Below are positions 22,985 to 35,117 of a stretch of 64,000 nucleotides of DNA, in pieces. Each line of letters opens with the position of its first letter. Positions within the stretch are counted from its first letter, which is position 1. Below the pieces are notes generated by a model, which worked only from the letters and a program-made list of their open reading frames with translations, was not told the origin of the DNA and did not search any database. The translations under genes were made by a program, and so were the position numbers. This stretch comes from Siphonodentalium dalli (lineage: Eukaryota; Mollusca; Scaphopoda; Gadilida; Siphonodentaliidae), in the NCBI GenBank assembly GCA_032622095.1, contig CP136062.1, positions 7,070,001-7,134,000 on the forward strand, read 5' to 3'.

Positions 22985-24299
22985 CGGATTTTTATGGGGT
23001 TAATAATACCGGCCGGAGTCGAGTGAGCGAGTAACATTTTCTAGGTTGACCTCGTGGAGAATGTCGCTACGTTATAACGTCGAGATATAGTGTCCACGGG
23101 CCCAGGGGGCCGCCCGGGTGGTCCCAATGTTCTTTTTGTTTATATACCATTTTATCGGATTTTGAGGGGTTAATAACACCGGCCGGAGTCGAGCGAGCGA
23201 GTACCATTTTCTATGTTGACCACGTGGGGTATGTCGCTACGTTATAACGTCGAGATATAGTGTCCACGGGCCCAGGGGCCACCCGGGCGGTCCCAATGTT
23301 CTTTTTGATTATATACCATTTTATCGGATTTTGAGGGGTTAATAACACCGGCCGGAGTCGAGCGAGCGAGTACCATTTTCTATGTTGACCACGTGGGGTA
23401 TGTCGCTACGTTATAACGTCGAGATATAGTGTCCACGGGCCCATGGGGCCTCCCGGTCGGTCCCAATGTTCTTTTTGTTTTATATATACCATTTTATAGG
23501 ATTTTGAGGGGTTAATAACACCGTCCGAAGTCGAGCGAGCGAGTAACATTTTCTAGGTTAACCTCGTGGGGTATGTCGCTATGTTATAACGTCGAGATAT
23601 AGTGTCCTCGGGCCCGTGGGGCCGCCCGGGCGGTCCCAGTGTTCATTTTGTTTATATACCATTTTATCGGATGTTGAGGGGTTAATAACATCGGCCGGAG
23701 TCGAGCGAGTAACATTTTCTAGGTTGACCTTGTGGGGTATGTCGCTACGTTATAACGTCGAGATATAGTGTCCACGTGCCCAGGGGGCCGCCCGGCGGTC
23801 CCAATGTTCTTTTTGATTATATACCATTTTATCGGATTTTGAGGGGTTAATAACACCGGCCGAAGTCGAGCGAGCGAGTAACATTTTCTAGGTTGACCTC
23901 GTGGGGTATGTCGTTATTGTTCGAGATATAGTGTCCCGGGCAGTCCCAAGGTTTTTTTTGTTTATAGACTATTTTACCAGTTTTACTGGAATTTGAGGGG
24001 TTAATAACATCGGCCGTGGACGCCTCAACGAGTTAATATATGGAATTAACACTTATGTGTATTGCACTACCGAGAATCACCAAAATAATCTGTCTGAAAA
24101 CACACGAAGACACCAGTAATCACTCTTTTAGCCAATATCAGCATTTGTGGGGTTAATATGACCGGCCGGAGACGAGCGAGCGAGTAAATTTTCCTATGTT
24201 GCCCCCAGGTGGCATGTGGCTACGTTATAACGTCGAGATATTGTGTCCACAGGCTTGTGTGGCCACCCGGGCGGTCCCGGGCGGTAATTAGTCACACCC
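22985..24299 (-). repeat. Right arm satellite array, about six units
   Basis: Inverted copies of the left-arm units, each with 'cggccggagtcgagcgagcg', 'cgttataacgtcgagatata' and 'atttt(c/t)gaggggttaata'. Unit joints lie near 23,110, 23,285, 23,458, 23,628, 23,798 and 23,940, with the unique outer block at about 23,990-24,170. Mutations differ between arms, so they are not perfectly homogenised. Confidence 0.9.
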
Positions 24300-24324
24300 G
24301 TCCAACCAAACTTCTGCCAATAAG

Positions 24325-25220
24325 GTGCACAACTTCGGGGGAAAAAGTCGGACGGTGGTATATTATTGCAATAGACCTATATACCAAATATCAATTGAAT
24401 CTGTTAATATTTCATTGAGTTATCGCACTAACAGTGATAAAATTGTTATTAAAATAGACTTGTAAACTAAGACTCATAACTCACGAAAAAAAATTCGGAC
24501 AAACCAGGTTTTTGAACTCGTCCGAGATATTGTTGCAAGAGACTCATATACCAAATATTGTTTAAATCGGTTAATATTTCATTGAGTTATCGCGCTAACG
24601 GTGATAACATTGCTAAAAATAGACAAACTAAGACCCATAACTCCGCGAAAAAAATTCGGACAAACCAAGTTTTCGAACTCGTCCGAGATATTGTTGCAAG
24701 AGACTCATATACCAAATATTGTTTAAATCGGTTAATATTTCATTGAGTTATCGCGCTAATGGTGATAACATTGCTAAAAATAGACAAACTAAGACCCATA
24801 ACTCCGCGAATAAAAATTTGGACAAACCTGGTTTTCGAACTCGTCCGAGATATTGTTGCAGGAGACTCATATACCAAATATGGTTGAAATCGGTTAATAT
24901 TTCATCGAGTTATCGCGCTATCGGTGATAAAATTGCTAAAAATAGACAAACTAAGGCCCATAACTCCGCGAAAATAATTCGGACAAACCTGGTTTTCGAA
25001 CTCGTCCGAGATATTGTTGCAAGAGTCTCATATACCAAATATTGTTGAAATCGGTTAATATTTGCGTGAGTTATCGCGCTATCGGTGAAAAACTTAACTA
25101 AAAACCATCTAAGATGGATAACTCTTGTAAAAAAGTTCGGACGTGACCCATTTTTACAGGCAGTAAATAGTCATTGGGAGCAACTGCCATACCAAAAATA
25201 TTTTGAATCCGTTCACAAAT
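24325..25220 (+). repeat. ~161-bp tandem repeat
   Basis: At least five units with period 161-163 bp; for example 'tcggacaaacc' at 24,494, 24,657, 24,819 (variant) and 24,980. The core words are 'gaactcgtccgagatattgt', 'catataccaaatattg' and 'aatcggttaatattt'. A sixth, degenerate unit runs to about 25,220. Open frames through it exist because of unit similarity, not selection. It begins directly beside the 4.6 kb element. Confidence 0.9.
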
Positions 25221-26143
25221 GTCAAAGTTATAAGGCATTCTTTAGGTCCGCCTGCCGCCGCCCGCCAGCCAACCGTCCCTCGTCAAACCATAAGTCGAGT
25301 TTTTGAAAAACTTCAAAAACTCGACTAAAAATAACACAGGAAAAATAGTTCTTCATTATTACTTGACTGAAGGACCCAACCCGAAATTTGATGATGTAAG
25401 TGATTTTGTGAGCGATTTTGCTTTGCTTACAATAATTTATGCAATTTCTCCTCAAGTTATATTTTCGACTTTACATTAAGGTTCCCGTCAAAACTTCAAA
25501 AAGTTCCAAGATTATGGACAGGTGCATGGAATATATGAATTTTATAGGCGTTAGCCAGAGTATAGATTTGTGGCATGATCTATAAAGTTAGTTTTACACG
25601 ACGAACAAGTACATAATAGTCTTTTATAATATTATGTGTGTAATTAACCGAAAGTTTAGTTTATATGGGATGTCTGTCTGGAACAAACTGATGGCGCCAG
25701 TATTAAAGTGATATGAAACATTTTGTTGGGTGATCAAAAGAAATGGAGAATAATCTTGCTCAAACTAGTTATTTTTATGAATATTAATCCAAATTTACAA
25801 CACACCGACAGTCTTATATATTTATTAAATGCAATGCGTATATTAATGGCAAAATCATCTGCATTAGCTTATCGAAGATTGTTGCGTCCCGAATCGAGAT
25901 GTAAATATTTACAATTGAGTGTAGATCAGACAGTGTTTTCTATGGGAGGCCAAATTCATATTTAATAACTAATTACTCTTAAGCGTTATTACCTCACTAA
26001 CAACTCCATTAGGCTTGAATATTAATGAGCTAGGCTAGCTGTCACAAGCTGGGAATTCTGTCCATCTCAAAAATTAATTTAAGTACCGCTGTATCTCTCG
26101 ACTGAGAATTAACTAAGGAAACCTTGGTCTAGTTATAACTTAC
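25221..26143 (-). other. Putative intron; small palindrome
   Basis: A palindrome 'agtcgagtttttgaa/ttcaaaaactcgact' lies at 25,291-25,325. Otherwise AT-rich with no supported exon. Confidence 0.4.
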
Positions 26144-26199
26144 AGACTGCATACACTCCTTGACAGGTTTATCCAGATAACAATTTAATTGTATATCAG
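26144..26199 (-). CDS. Internal exon of minus-strand host gene
   Basis: On the minus strand a strong acceptor with a long pyrimidine-rich tract (gtttttttattatattcag, AG at 26,200-26,201) leads to a 56-nt open block and donor GTAAGT (26,138-26,143). Only one frame is open: two bases (CT) completing a codon, then 18 codons DIQLNCYLDKPVKECMQS. The first exon (29,848-29,929) ends with one base (G), so the join gives GCT (Ala) in frame. It ends in phase 0, matching the exon at 18,910-18,993. The agreement of phase at both sides is the main support. Family not recognised. Confidence 0.5.
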
Positions 26200-26739
26200 C
26201 TGAATATAATAAAAAAACACGACAAAACTTAGCACAGAAGATCAATATAACTTTTTCGGTTGCCGATTATCGCAATACGAAAATTTTAATATCTTGAGTA
26301 GGATTGTGTTCTGTAGTTACAATAATGTATTTTTTTAACTTCCCGAGATCACAAATTGGATTCCTGCAGGCCACCTACATGTAGTTTGTTTCACGCATGT
26401 TTTCACTACACGGTGGAGGGCAGTTTGTAGTAAATTGAACGTGGTCACGAAAAAAATAACGCAGTGTATGGCGGTAACGAGCACCAATAGCACGGTGACC
26501 TGCGATGCAAGATGATAACAGTGGTATTATGGTGGTATCACCACAGTAAGTACCGACCCGTAACCTAGTTAACAGCTCGCTTAATTACATCATAGCAAAG
26601 TAATGTACGTTATATTATATTATTTTCGTAAATTATTACTTTTATGAAATAACGGTCAAGTCTATAGATTTACACCACAAAAACACAACCTTCGCAAAAC
26701 GTATAAGAAATGCTAAACCCAGGGTAGGTGTGCTTGGGG
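26200..26739 (-). other. Putative intron
   Basis: No minus-strand exon seen. A plus-strand donor-like GTAAGTACC (about 26,547) has no matching coding evidence. Confidence 0.4.
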
Positions 26740-27679
26740 TAGGGATCTGCGAATCGAGGAATTTGCATCGAATCAAATCTCGATATCGAATCTTCTTCCC
26801 AATATCGACATCGAATCGAATCGAATCATCTAGTCATTGACATTGGTTATTTATGTGTTTATTTTCTTGTATCATGAAAAAAACTGCAAAAGTCACTAGA
26901 TAGTAGATACTGTGTAACAATGTTAATCTCCATAAACATCCGTACTAGTAGGGATCTTGTGTTTTTTATTTAGGATAATCATGACATAGGCAAGTCATTC
27001 TGCATTGAATTTCTATCTAGCTGTGTCCGGCGAACGTGACACCAAAAAGTGACAGTAAGACACATAAAGAGAGTTCAATAAATGTATCACAAACGGTGAC
27101 AAACCCCATGAAATGGAAGTCAAAGAGTGACAGTAAGACACATAAAGACAGTTCAATAAACGTATCACAAACCCCATGAAATGGAAGTCACTTGTCTACA
27201 TTAAAGATAATACAGATTTGAGTCATTTGACACACTTGGACATGGGTACACCGTTCGGCTATATACATGTAATTGCAATGATGGTTATCTGTTAAACTTT
27301 TCAACCCACAATAGATCACACACCAACATCCCATATTCACAATATAGTTTGTCTTCATGGAGGGGGTCCTAGAAAGCACACATAAATTACAACCGAAATC
27401 AATTGAGTTAAATTCCGCATCTAGCGTTCAAGCACTGTGTAGACAATTTATACAGTGTCGATACAGATTACAAATACATGCGGCGATTGATCACCGTCAC
27501 GGGTTGCAACCGAAGCACATAATTTGCATAATGCACGTGTATTCTGAACATGTATTTCTAGATGCAAAAAAACGACACTACACCAAAGTAACATCGATTC
27601 GAAAATATCCGAATCAGCAGACCGATTCGGGTGCCCGATATCGACATTGAATCGAATCTCGAATATTCGCAGAGCCCTA
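26740..27679. mobile_element. hAT-like MITE candidate, 940 bp
   Basis: Termini TAGGGATCTGCGAATCGAG and its complement (TAGGGCTCTGCGAATATTCGAG read inward from 27,679) with subterminal 'atcgaatcgaatc' words at both ends, the style of the element at 10,155-11,487. The target duplication is not clear: GCTTGGGG against TAGCTTAT, related only with a 2-bp shift. Internally, 'gtgacagtaagacacataaag' is tandemly duplicated (about 27,047-27,190, ~73-bp period). No transposase. Confidence 0.55.
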
Positions 27680-27984
27680 TAGCTTATAGCGCGCGGATGG
27701 ACATGTACTACAAAAGTCAGTCCAAAACAATCACGTTTTATTTAATACCAAATATTGCTTTTATGGACATTCTGCTACATTCAATTGACAGTGCAATATC
27801 AGGTCTTTCATATTTTGGAATGGAAGAAGAAAAACAAGTGACAATTAATGCCTTTTATGCGCATAATGATGCAGTAAGTCACAAATACAAAAAAAATTCG
27901 GAATCGGAAACCCGAAGATGTCTGGCCTTTCGATATGTACATGTAAAGATTGTTTGCTAAATTTTCTACAAGCAATAAGCAGGT

Positions 27985-28058
27985 ACTCTGGCAAATGTGA
28001 GAATACAGCTACAATAGCTGAATTCAGCTAACCAAACTGTATTCAGTTATATATTATA
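27985..28058. repeat. Short 'agctgaattcagct' motif repeat, copy 1
   Basis: 'ctggcaaatgtgagaatacag' followed by 'ctacaatagctgaattcagc', repeated with variation at about 31,820-31,900 and 32,060-32,130. The core AGCTGAATTCAGCT is a perfect palindrome. Confidence 0.7.
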
Positions 28059-28576
28059 CCCTCAAACCAACTGTTTTTCGATATAAACTATAATCGCTAA
28101 TTTGCGCATCGAAAATATGCTACCATATTCTCTGCCACTCTCAACTGCAATGCCTTTTGTCGACATGGCGACGCTAATTTTGTGTGAAAATTTTCTACAG
28201 CGGTCGATGTTGGTCATAATGGTTTTAATAACACTCTTGTGCAATGAGGAATACCTTGAAATGTACATTAAATACAATATTCATCACCGAAGATGGAACT
28301 ATTCCCGGAAGTATGATCAATAGGTTGCTGCTAAAACGTTGTTTGGTTGGTGAGTTAAAATAGGTTAAAAGGGAACATCTCGAGCAAGAGATTAATGGGG
28401 CGAGTTCCATTCACTGCTTGAGCTGACTATCCGCAAAAAGGTGTGTAAATCACATTAAAAACGTAGCTCAATCGGGCGACAGTAGACAAAACGAGCTACG
28501 TACTAGACCGTTTTGGATGTGTGCCCGACCTGTACTGTACAGTGTACGTCATGACAAAATAATATAACAATGTTAC

Positions 28577-28754
28577 AATAACATGATTTTTGAGGGCGTT
28601 ATGGTTTATTAATGGCCCGGCTGGAATGATTAACAGCCCAAGTGCCTATATTAGCGGCCCAAGACGAAGTCGAGGGACGATAATAGGCCCGAGGGCTGTT
28701 AATCATTCCAGAGGGCCGTTAATAAACCATAATGCCCGATGAAATCATGTTATT
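28577..28754. repeat. 178-bp imperfect palindrome
   Basis: Left arm 'aataacatgattt...ttatggtttattaatggccc...ggaatgattaacagccc' is mirrored by 'gggctgttaatcattcc...ggccgttaataaaccataa...aaatcatgttatt'. A related piece sits at about 63,628-63,755. Confidence 0.85.
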
Positions 28755-29295
28755 ACTATTATTACCACAGTTTTGGACATTTGACCCATTTGAGGATTTA
28801 GTGCAATAATGAAGTAGATTAAGAGAGAAATATTTTCAAGAACATTTAAGTTTGATATCATTTGACTTGTCAGCTGACACGGACTGACGGAGTCTCGAAA
28901 ATAGGACAGGGGAAAACCCAGCATTGGAGACGCGTAACAACCAATGAGAGGTTAATTGACAGCTAAAAGTATCAATGCATACTTACGCTTGATACAACAA
29001 TTCAATCGTATGGCGTGAATTCCAATCATAAAACCACTTTTGTGTCGAGGAAATCGGATACATCTTCCCATTATTTTCTTGAAATAAACACGCCATAATA
29101 ATCGGAAGTTGAAGGGACGTAACTCTCACGATAATAAACGAGATCTATAGTTTCCGGGCGGCGGGCCGATATTGAACTAGGCTTCTCATTATCGGCCCGC
29201 AGCCCGCTGTTTTGGTAACAATACGCTATTTGGAACGCCCCGAAAAACATTATCAATGGCCTAGACTAGAGAACGCCCTATAAAGTGGTAATAAT
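28755..29295. mobile_element. Probable remainder of palindromic MITE
   Basis: 'attattaccac' (28,758-28,768) and 'gtggtaataat' (29,285-29,295) bracket the segment as inverted ends. The same pair, with 'aacgccctctaaagtggtaa', recurs at 63,741-63,890 in a shorter relative. Target duplication not resolved. A second small palindrome (gggccgat...atcggccc) lies at about 29,163-29,208. Confidence 0.45.
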
Positions 29296-29847
29296 ATTAA
29301 TCAGTTATATCTAAATCACCTGAACAAGAAAATGTCAAGCCAAAATTAGCTGCCTGCTATAAAGTGTTATTGATACATGTTCCAATACATTATCGATATA
29401 TATATAGTCTATTCTTCTTCTTATCGTGTATATAGTAGAAATTTGCGGGGGGGTTTTTTGTGGTGAAAAGTGAAGTATTGCGTTTCCACGGCGACAGATG
29501 CAAAACGAGGAAAAAACGAAACGATTTGATTGTGAAGATAATTTATAGTTTATTGTCTTGAATTTTATATGAATTATGAATATGGTGCAGTCCCAGAAAT
29601 GTGTCAAGGCAATATTGCAACATGACACTGTCATTGTGGAATGCAACATTTTCCTAATTCCGAGTTATTTTAAGTCGTCTCACCTCGATCACAAATGTGT
29701 TCGATCGACACATTCTATTTTTAGACTGTTAACTACACACATGCTCTCAATTTGATTTTTGAAACATTTGCATGGCCATCATGCAATAACAAACACAGTT
29801 CAAGTTTCGTTATCTGTGTTACCTACATGGATACAAAAAATACTTAC

Positions 29848-29929
29848 CACTAAATCGTTGTTGCAGGTCCGCCGAGAGGGCGGAGAGGCCCCATTCAACC
29901 AATTTTCCGGAGACAAAATCGTCCGCCAT
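29848..29929 (-). CDS. First coding exon of minus-strand host gene
   Basis: On the minus strand, ATG (29,927-29,929) opens 27 codons, MADDFVSGKLVEWGLSALSA..., then one base and a near-perfect donor G|GTAAGTA (29,842-29,847). The stretch is richer in GC than its surroundings. The start is chosen because ATG GCG is followed immediately by the open frame, and the upstream 60 bases contain a CCAAT box and an E-box. The peptide is amphipathic with Leu/Trp spacing (KLVEWGLSALSADL) that loosely recalls the first helices of a SAM-type domain, but this is only a resemblance. Phase joins correctly to 26,144-26,199. No gene symbol is justified. Confidence 0.55.
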
Positions 29930-30060
29930 GATCTATAAAATGTGAATCTGAAAGCGAGTCTCCAAATATATCACGTGCACCAATGAGATTAGCACGGAAA
30001 TTGCGTAACCCCCCAATTTCCACATCTCGTTCCTCCAATTAAGTAATATCTCCCGGGAGG
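29930..30060 (-). promoter_or_regulatory. Putative promoter / 5' UTR of host gene
   Basis: Upstream of the ATG at 29,929 lie an E-box CACGTG (29,972-29,977), a CCAAT box (29,980-29,984) and an AT-rich 'gatatattt' between the E-box and the ATG. The spacing is compatible with a core promoter or short 5' UTR; the start site cannot be placed from sequence. Confidence 0.35.
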
Positions 30061-31819
30061 GTTCAAATGAGTCTCAGTGAGATTGAAAACGACCCCTCGT
30101 TGCCACGCAAAACTATGGAATCAAGTCTCCAATTAGCTTACCCCTCGAATCGTAAACCCCAATGTTTAGTGTGCACCCCAGGATAGGCAATTTGTTCCCC
30201 GTGAGAGACCAATTGAACCTCCGGAATTCTCAACGTTCCAACATTGACCCTCGTGTATTTAGTGTGTACGATGTATTATTGTACACTTTTCTCAGAATGT
30301 ACATGGTTTTGTGCCAACAAATCACCCCAAATGTTCCATAAATCCGCAACCTCTTCATATCTATATATATTGCAACCGTGTATGCATGTGTAACGAGAAT
30401 CACTCTTCGAAATGACAACACTTTAGGTTGTTGTTGTCTCAAAACTGACAGAGATTTGTCCAAAAATAAAATGTCGACCGGCAAAGATAAATACAACAAT
30501 AACATAGTGTTTGAGATGTGTGCATGTATATCAACTCGTTAGAAGTATGATTTATTATCAAACGCCGATATCTAAATCATAGGCTATATTAAGACGTATG
30601 TGATTATTATAAGACATATATAATTATCGAAGACTACTCGCATCCAAAACGATCTACACGATTAATCAAGCATTCGCTGACACGCGCATAGACCTAATAT
30701 ATATGCATTTCATTTTATGACTATTTGCACGGTCCTTCGCATTGTCCGCCTTCTTACTATCATGTCGGGGTCGTTCTATATGCCTTGCATATTATCATAT
30801 TATTATTATAATATTACATACGTCCATCTGATAATCCTTAGATATCCTTCTATTTTCATGAATAGACAAGGAACACATATTTATGAACAAAGCAGAAGAT
30901 ACTTTCAGGTTATCGCGAATTCGGTCGATGCGGAATGCTACATTATGACGTGGTTCGTCGAGTTTCGTTGAAATCGACATGATGACATGTTTATGAATAA
31001 AATGAACACGATGAAATCGACAAGCCTCTTCGTATAGTACGCATCTATGAAACGAGTCTAAGAATTTTCAGTTTTCTCGAACCTCCGGCGAGAGAAAACT
31101 GAAAATTCGTGACGAGTTTCATAAATATCATATGAGAGAAACACGTATTATATATTCTTTTTATCATATGACACCTATACATTGATTATGATGTCCAAAA
31201 CGCACACACATCACTAAATAGATATATGACATCGGCAGCAAAAGAGTAATGTGACGTCACTTCATTGCACCGGAAGCCCAATTACACCTGGTGAACTAGC
31301 AGAAATAATATGCACGCGAAGATATAGTGCGCTATTCTGTTCTCAGTTTGTGACATTATATCGTATGTTTATTAGATAAATACGAATTACATATTCTAAT
31401 TATCGTATAACAATGTCCAAAACTATATATTTCAAGATTATAATTGCGAGAATTTCGGGTTGATTCGTGTATTTGACGCGCACGAATTTGACCTGCATTT
31501 AGTCAGAGATGCGGATCGGCACCCGGCTGCCATTCAGCCAATCAGATCACACTTTTTGTCAACAAACCAATCAAATTATCTGAAGGTGATGTGGACTAGT
31601 AGTCCATATGAAATTGATTTATGACATAGTTTCCAATGTAAATAATGATTGAGTCATATGATAAATACATATGCATATCTTCTGCATATCATTATATGTA
31701 TATATATCCCTATAATAATGGCGGCATTACATAGGCATAGGCTCACGAATCGTTTCTACTCACCGATTAGGCACACTGCAGGCGGCACAAGTTTCAATTT
31801 GTTTTATAAGAATTTAGCA
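30061..31819. other. Intergenic; one hairpin
   Basis: No gene called. A hairpin at 31,062-31,108 (gaattttcagttttctcg / cgagagaaaactgaaaattc) is enclosed by near-inverted 'atgaaacgagtc/gacgagtttcat'. The stretch 30,870-31,010 (gaacaaagcagaagat..., gaaatcgac) has an inverted relative at about 53,690-53,830. A plus-strand start MAALHRHRLTN (31,719) runs into a repeat and is not called. Confidence 0.4.
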
Positions 31820-32130
31820 GGTCTGGTTAATGTGAGAATGCAGCTACAATAGTTGAATTATATTCAGCTAACTTAGCTGAACCCAGCTATGTGTGAGTGA
31901 TAACGATAGCTATTCGTAACGGTATTATACAGCTAGTGTGCGGTAAATTAAAGTGTTCAGTTGCGCTCGCTCGGCTAATCTCGGGCTAGAAATCATGTCC
32001 ACTTTTCAAATATTTATTAAGTTTAGAGCACCAATCAAATTGCGGTAGGCATATGTACAGATCTGGCAATGTGAGAATACATATAACCTACATGTAGCTG
32101 AATTCAGCTATATTTCAGTTAATTTCAATG
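31820..32130. repeat. Short motif repeat, copies 2 and 3
   Basis: Two further copies of the 'ctggttaatgtgagaatgcag' type sequence with 'agctgaattcagcta' at about 31,820-31,900 and 32,060-32,130, separated by unrelated sequence. Confidence 0.6.
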
Positions 32131-32279
32131 ACGAAACAATATTTCACTATCCTCAACGTAATACCCAGGTAATGGCAGCGTATTACCGGTAGTATATGGT
32201 AACCACCGCGGTATGGTGCCGCGAAGTTTCTGTAGGTTATCCGGGGTTATCTTATTGAAAACCACATAGTTCCGTCATA

Positions 32280-34183
32280 TGTTAAGGTCATGAGTAGCAT
32301 AATGTTTCCGGATTCATATGCTGCTAAGATAACAATTCCTTCAGAACAATGTGACCTTATCTCATCGGCATATTTCTGGCCAGATGGTGTGTACAGTCGA
32401 CCTTGGCGAAATCTTCATCGTCAGGACAATAACTCTTCAAACAAAAATCATCATGGATAGTAATCATAGTAATGATCTCAGCAGTGAATCACTGTCTTAT
32501 AAATATGTCAATATGCTTTCATGGAATGCAACTGGCCTTTCTTCTAGTGCCACGTATTTGAATTGTTTGCTCAATCAGTCTGAATATGATGTCATAGGTA
32601 TCTCAGAGCATTGGCTCAACCCAGAGAAATTATATTTTTTTTACACCAGTATCGGTAAATGCGGTAGAACAATTGTGACAAAAACGATGTCGCGATGGAG
32701 TAGCGATTCTCGTCAACAAGAAACATGCATGTAACTCTGCCGCTGTAAACGTTGAAAACGAACGTATAATTGGAATTCGGATTCGCCTGGGACATAATAA
32801 TTTCATTTTCATATTCCAGGTGTATCTACCAAACTCCAATTATCCCGACGAAGAATTTACAAAATGCCTTTCAATTCTCAATGACTTCATATATGAGTTT
32901 TCCTCTCATGGGTCTATATTCCTAATGGGCGACTTTAATGCCCATTTACCTCGTACGAGTACCGAAACTCAGTCTGTTCCCAAAGAACTTCGGACAAAGT
33001 CTAGATCACTACACCTGAGATATTTTCTCTCTGCACATAACATGCTATCACTGATGACATTACCGATGTGCAGCGGTCCAAATATGTCTTTTGTTCCATA
33101 CTCATCTCTTGTTTCATCATCCTCATTGATTGATCACCCTTTTGTTCATGAATGTAAGAGTTATGTGATGCATAATATTGACATTCTTGACGATGACGCT
33201 ATTAACACATCAAACCACCGGCCTGTGCGATGAACCGCTGCTATCCCATGTCCCATGAACAGTAACTATAATTCACGTCGAAAACTTGTGAACTGGACGA
33301 AGCTTGACACCGAACTATACAAAAGTATCATATGAGAAAACATGTCAACGCTGTCAGTGTCCGTAAGCTCAACGCATTATATAAATGTTCTCAATTCACA
33401 TTTAGTGAATACGTTGTTATCGGCAGCAGATGCGGCCAGTCCCCAACTTCGCAAACGACGTAACTGCAAACCACATTGGAACAGTACACTGAGTGAACTA
33501 CATTCTGACATGATAAAGTACCGAAAAGCTTGACTTTGTGTTGGTCGTCCCAACAACATTTCTAACACCACCTTTCGGGCTTACCGCGAGAAGAAACGTC
33601 AGTTTCGTAGGGCTCATCGAATAGCCGTAAATACATATTTTACCGATTCAAAGCGACAAATAGAAACCTTCGCTAAAGATGATCAGAACAGTTTGTGGAA
33701 AGCTACTAAATCTAAGTGTCCAACATATGTATCTCCAGGTTCGGAAAAGAATTTTGATGGTAAAATATGTAGAGATCCACTTGATATAGCTCAAGGTTGG
33801 CAACACTACTTTACTTCGCTCTACAAACACACCCCTCACTCTGATCCGAACTTTGAACAGTATATTCACTCACATGTTAACATTCTACTCACCAGTAACC
33901 ACCCTGATGGCGAGGAAACATGTCTCACGAGTTTAGTCTCCATGGCAGAATTAACCTAGGCTCTTAATTCTCTCAAGCCCAATAAGGCTGCTCGAATTGA
34001 CCGCGTTGTAAATGAACATATCTTGAACTATCCACCGGAATTTCACATTGTGTTGTGCACACTATACTCGTTAATGTTGAATCACACCATATCCCTCCCG
34101 ATATGAAAATGGGGATTATCGTACCAATATTCAAACGTGACCCAGTACATTCCCCGGACAGTTATCGCGCATATTCTTAGCCA
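32280..34183 (+). pseudogene. Broken LINE: endonuclease plus start of RT
   Basis: Non-LTR retrotransposon remnant. From about 32,453 the ORF2 start reads MDSNHSNDLS..., then NMLSWNATGL and YDVIGISEHWL, with the Asn and Glu of an APE-like endonuclease. A frameshift near 32,640-32,700 is followed by QVYLPNSNYPD, MGDFNAHL (Asp/Asn) and NTSNHRPV (His). The linker follows with in-frame stops at about 33,231, 33,331, 33,533 and 33,957 and another frameshift near 34,100. It ends in the first RT motif (KMGIIVPIFKRDP..SYRAYS) at about 34,183, before the catalytic aspartates. Upstream, 32,291-32,450 may be the end of ORF1 (FWPDGVYSRPW). Same broad type as the LINE at 59,190, and dead. Confidence 0.85.
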
Positions 34184-34509
34184 TGGCCAGGGTGGAAATT
34201 ATTTGTCTCAAACCTGTGTCTGCAAATTCTGTCACGACCCCCGTAATATGACGCTATACGTGTATATTAGCCTGACGGTCGATAGTCATATGTTAACATA
34301 CGGCGCTTAAATTTGGTCATAAGAAAATCTATCCAGCCTACAGAAAATATAATTATAGTTTCTAACACATTTATTGATTCTGATGAAAACCACCAGCCTT
34401 CGTTTATGAGGAACTATAAATATTCCCCATAACCATGAAAATCAAGTTAAGAAATTTACATTACATTGGAAAATGTATACAAATGAACTGCCAAAAATGG
34501 TACTATAAA
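34184..34509. repeat. Segment inverted at 50,550-50,740
   Basis: 34,260-34,450 ('cgtatgttaac'-type, 'accagccttcgtttatgagg', 'ataaccatgaaaatcaagtt') matches the reverse complement of about 50,550-50,740, showing a separate dispersed repeat. No gene. Confidence 0.6.
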
Positions 34510-35117
34510 GTTAAATGCAATGTTGTGTCTGGTCGATAAACTCAAATTTTAGGGTCAACCTAGAATAAATTCGGACTAAGTTGGTGTATATATCATTTTG
34601 AAGAGGAAGATATCCTCTATAACATATCCAAATCCGCCAAAATGCGCTTTGAGCATTTTTTGTAATTCAAGATGGCGTCCATATGGCTGCCATTTTCCGT
34701 TAAGTCAGCTTGTTGTAATTTGATGCAATTATAGTGAGAATATCTTGTCATATGTATACACATGTATACATTCTTGTGAAGCTAAGACATGACGCCCCCT
34801 TTTTATGCCAAAATTGGAAGTCACCGCCCAAGATGGCATCCAAAATGACGACCGGAAGTGGAAAATGTTACGTTTTTTTACTGATATCTTTAAGATAAGT
34901 TTCTGCTGTTTGGAACTGGTTATAATCTTGACTTTATTTTGTATTTTGCATGTTAACTGACCATCGGGGGAATAAAATATGCAATCAGTTGGGTCCCCAC
35001 CCCTTCCGATTACTCAAAAAATCGTGTTTACAGAACGCGGTAAAACATTTTACAAACAAATCACCATTGGGATTATAGTCATATTTCTTCAAGAAATTGG
35101 AAGGACTGTGCAATGTA
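34510..35117 (+). repeat. Foldback/satellite element, part A, forward
   Basis: Matches the reverse complement of 47,740-48,290 (ggactaagttgg, 'gaggaagatatcctctat', 'ttgtaattcaagatggcgtcc', 'tgctgtttggaactggtt', 'attgggattatagtcatatt') and the forward strand of 50,960-51,380. The match stops at 35,117, exactly where the 88-bp satellite insert begins, and resumes at 43,894. Confidence 0.85.

Larger units (their letters stand above)
19678..24299. mobile_element. 4.6 kb transposon with giant satellite-built inverted arms
   Basis: Ends CGGTGTGACTAATTACCG (19,678 on) and CGGTAATTAGTCACACCC (to 24,299) are inverted and flanked by the exact 8-bp duplication GTCCAACC (19,670-19,677 and 24,300-24,307). 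Each arm, over 1 kb, is a unique outer block (with 'gattattttggtgattctcg' and its complement) followed by tandem ~170-180-bp units. The centre (about 20,880-22,850) is single-copy and carries a LINE fragment on the minus strand. No transposase is visible. The 8-bp target size is shared by hAT, P and Merlin elements; termini do not decide between them. Confidence 0.85.

Noticed and set aside
26732-27687. 8-bp target duplication for the element at 26,740-27,679
   Set aside because: GCTTGGGG and the right flank TAGCTTATAG match only partly and out of register.
31719-31852. Plus-strand first exon beginning MAALHRHRLTN
   Set aside because: The frame runs into a dispersed repeat (ctggttaatgtgagaatgcag) and has no good donor; no second exon found.
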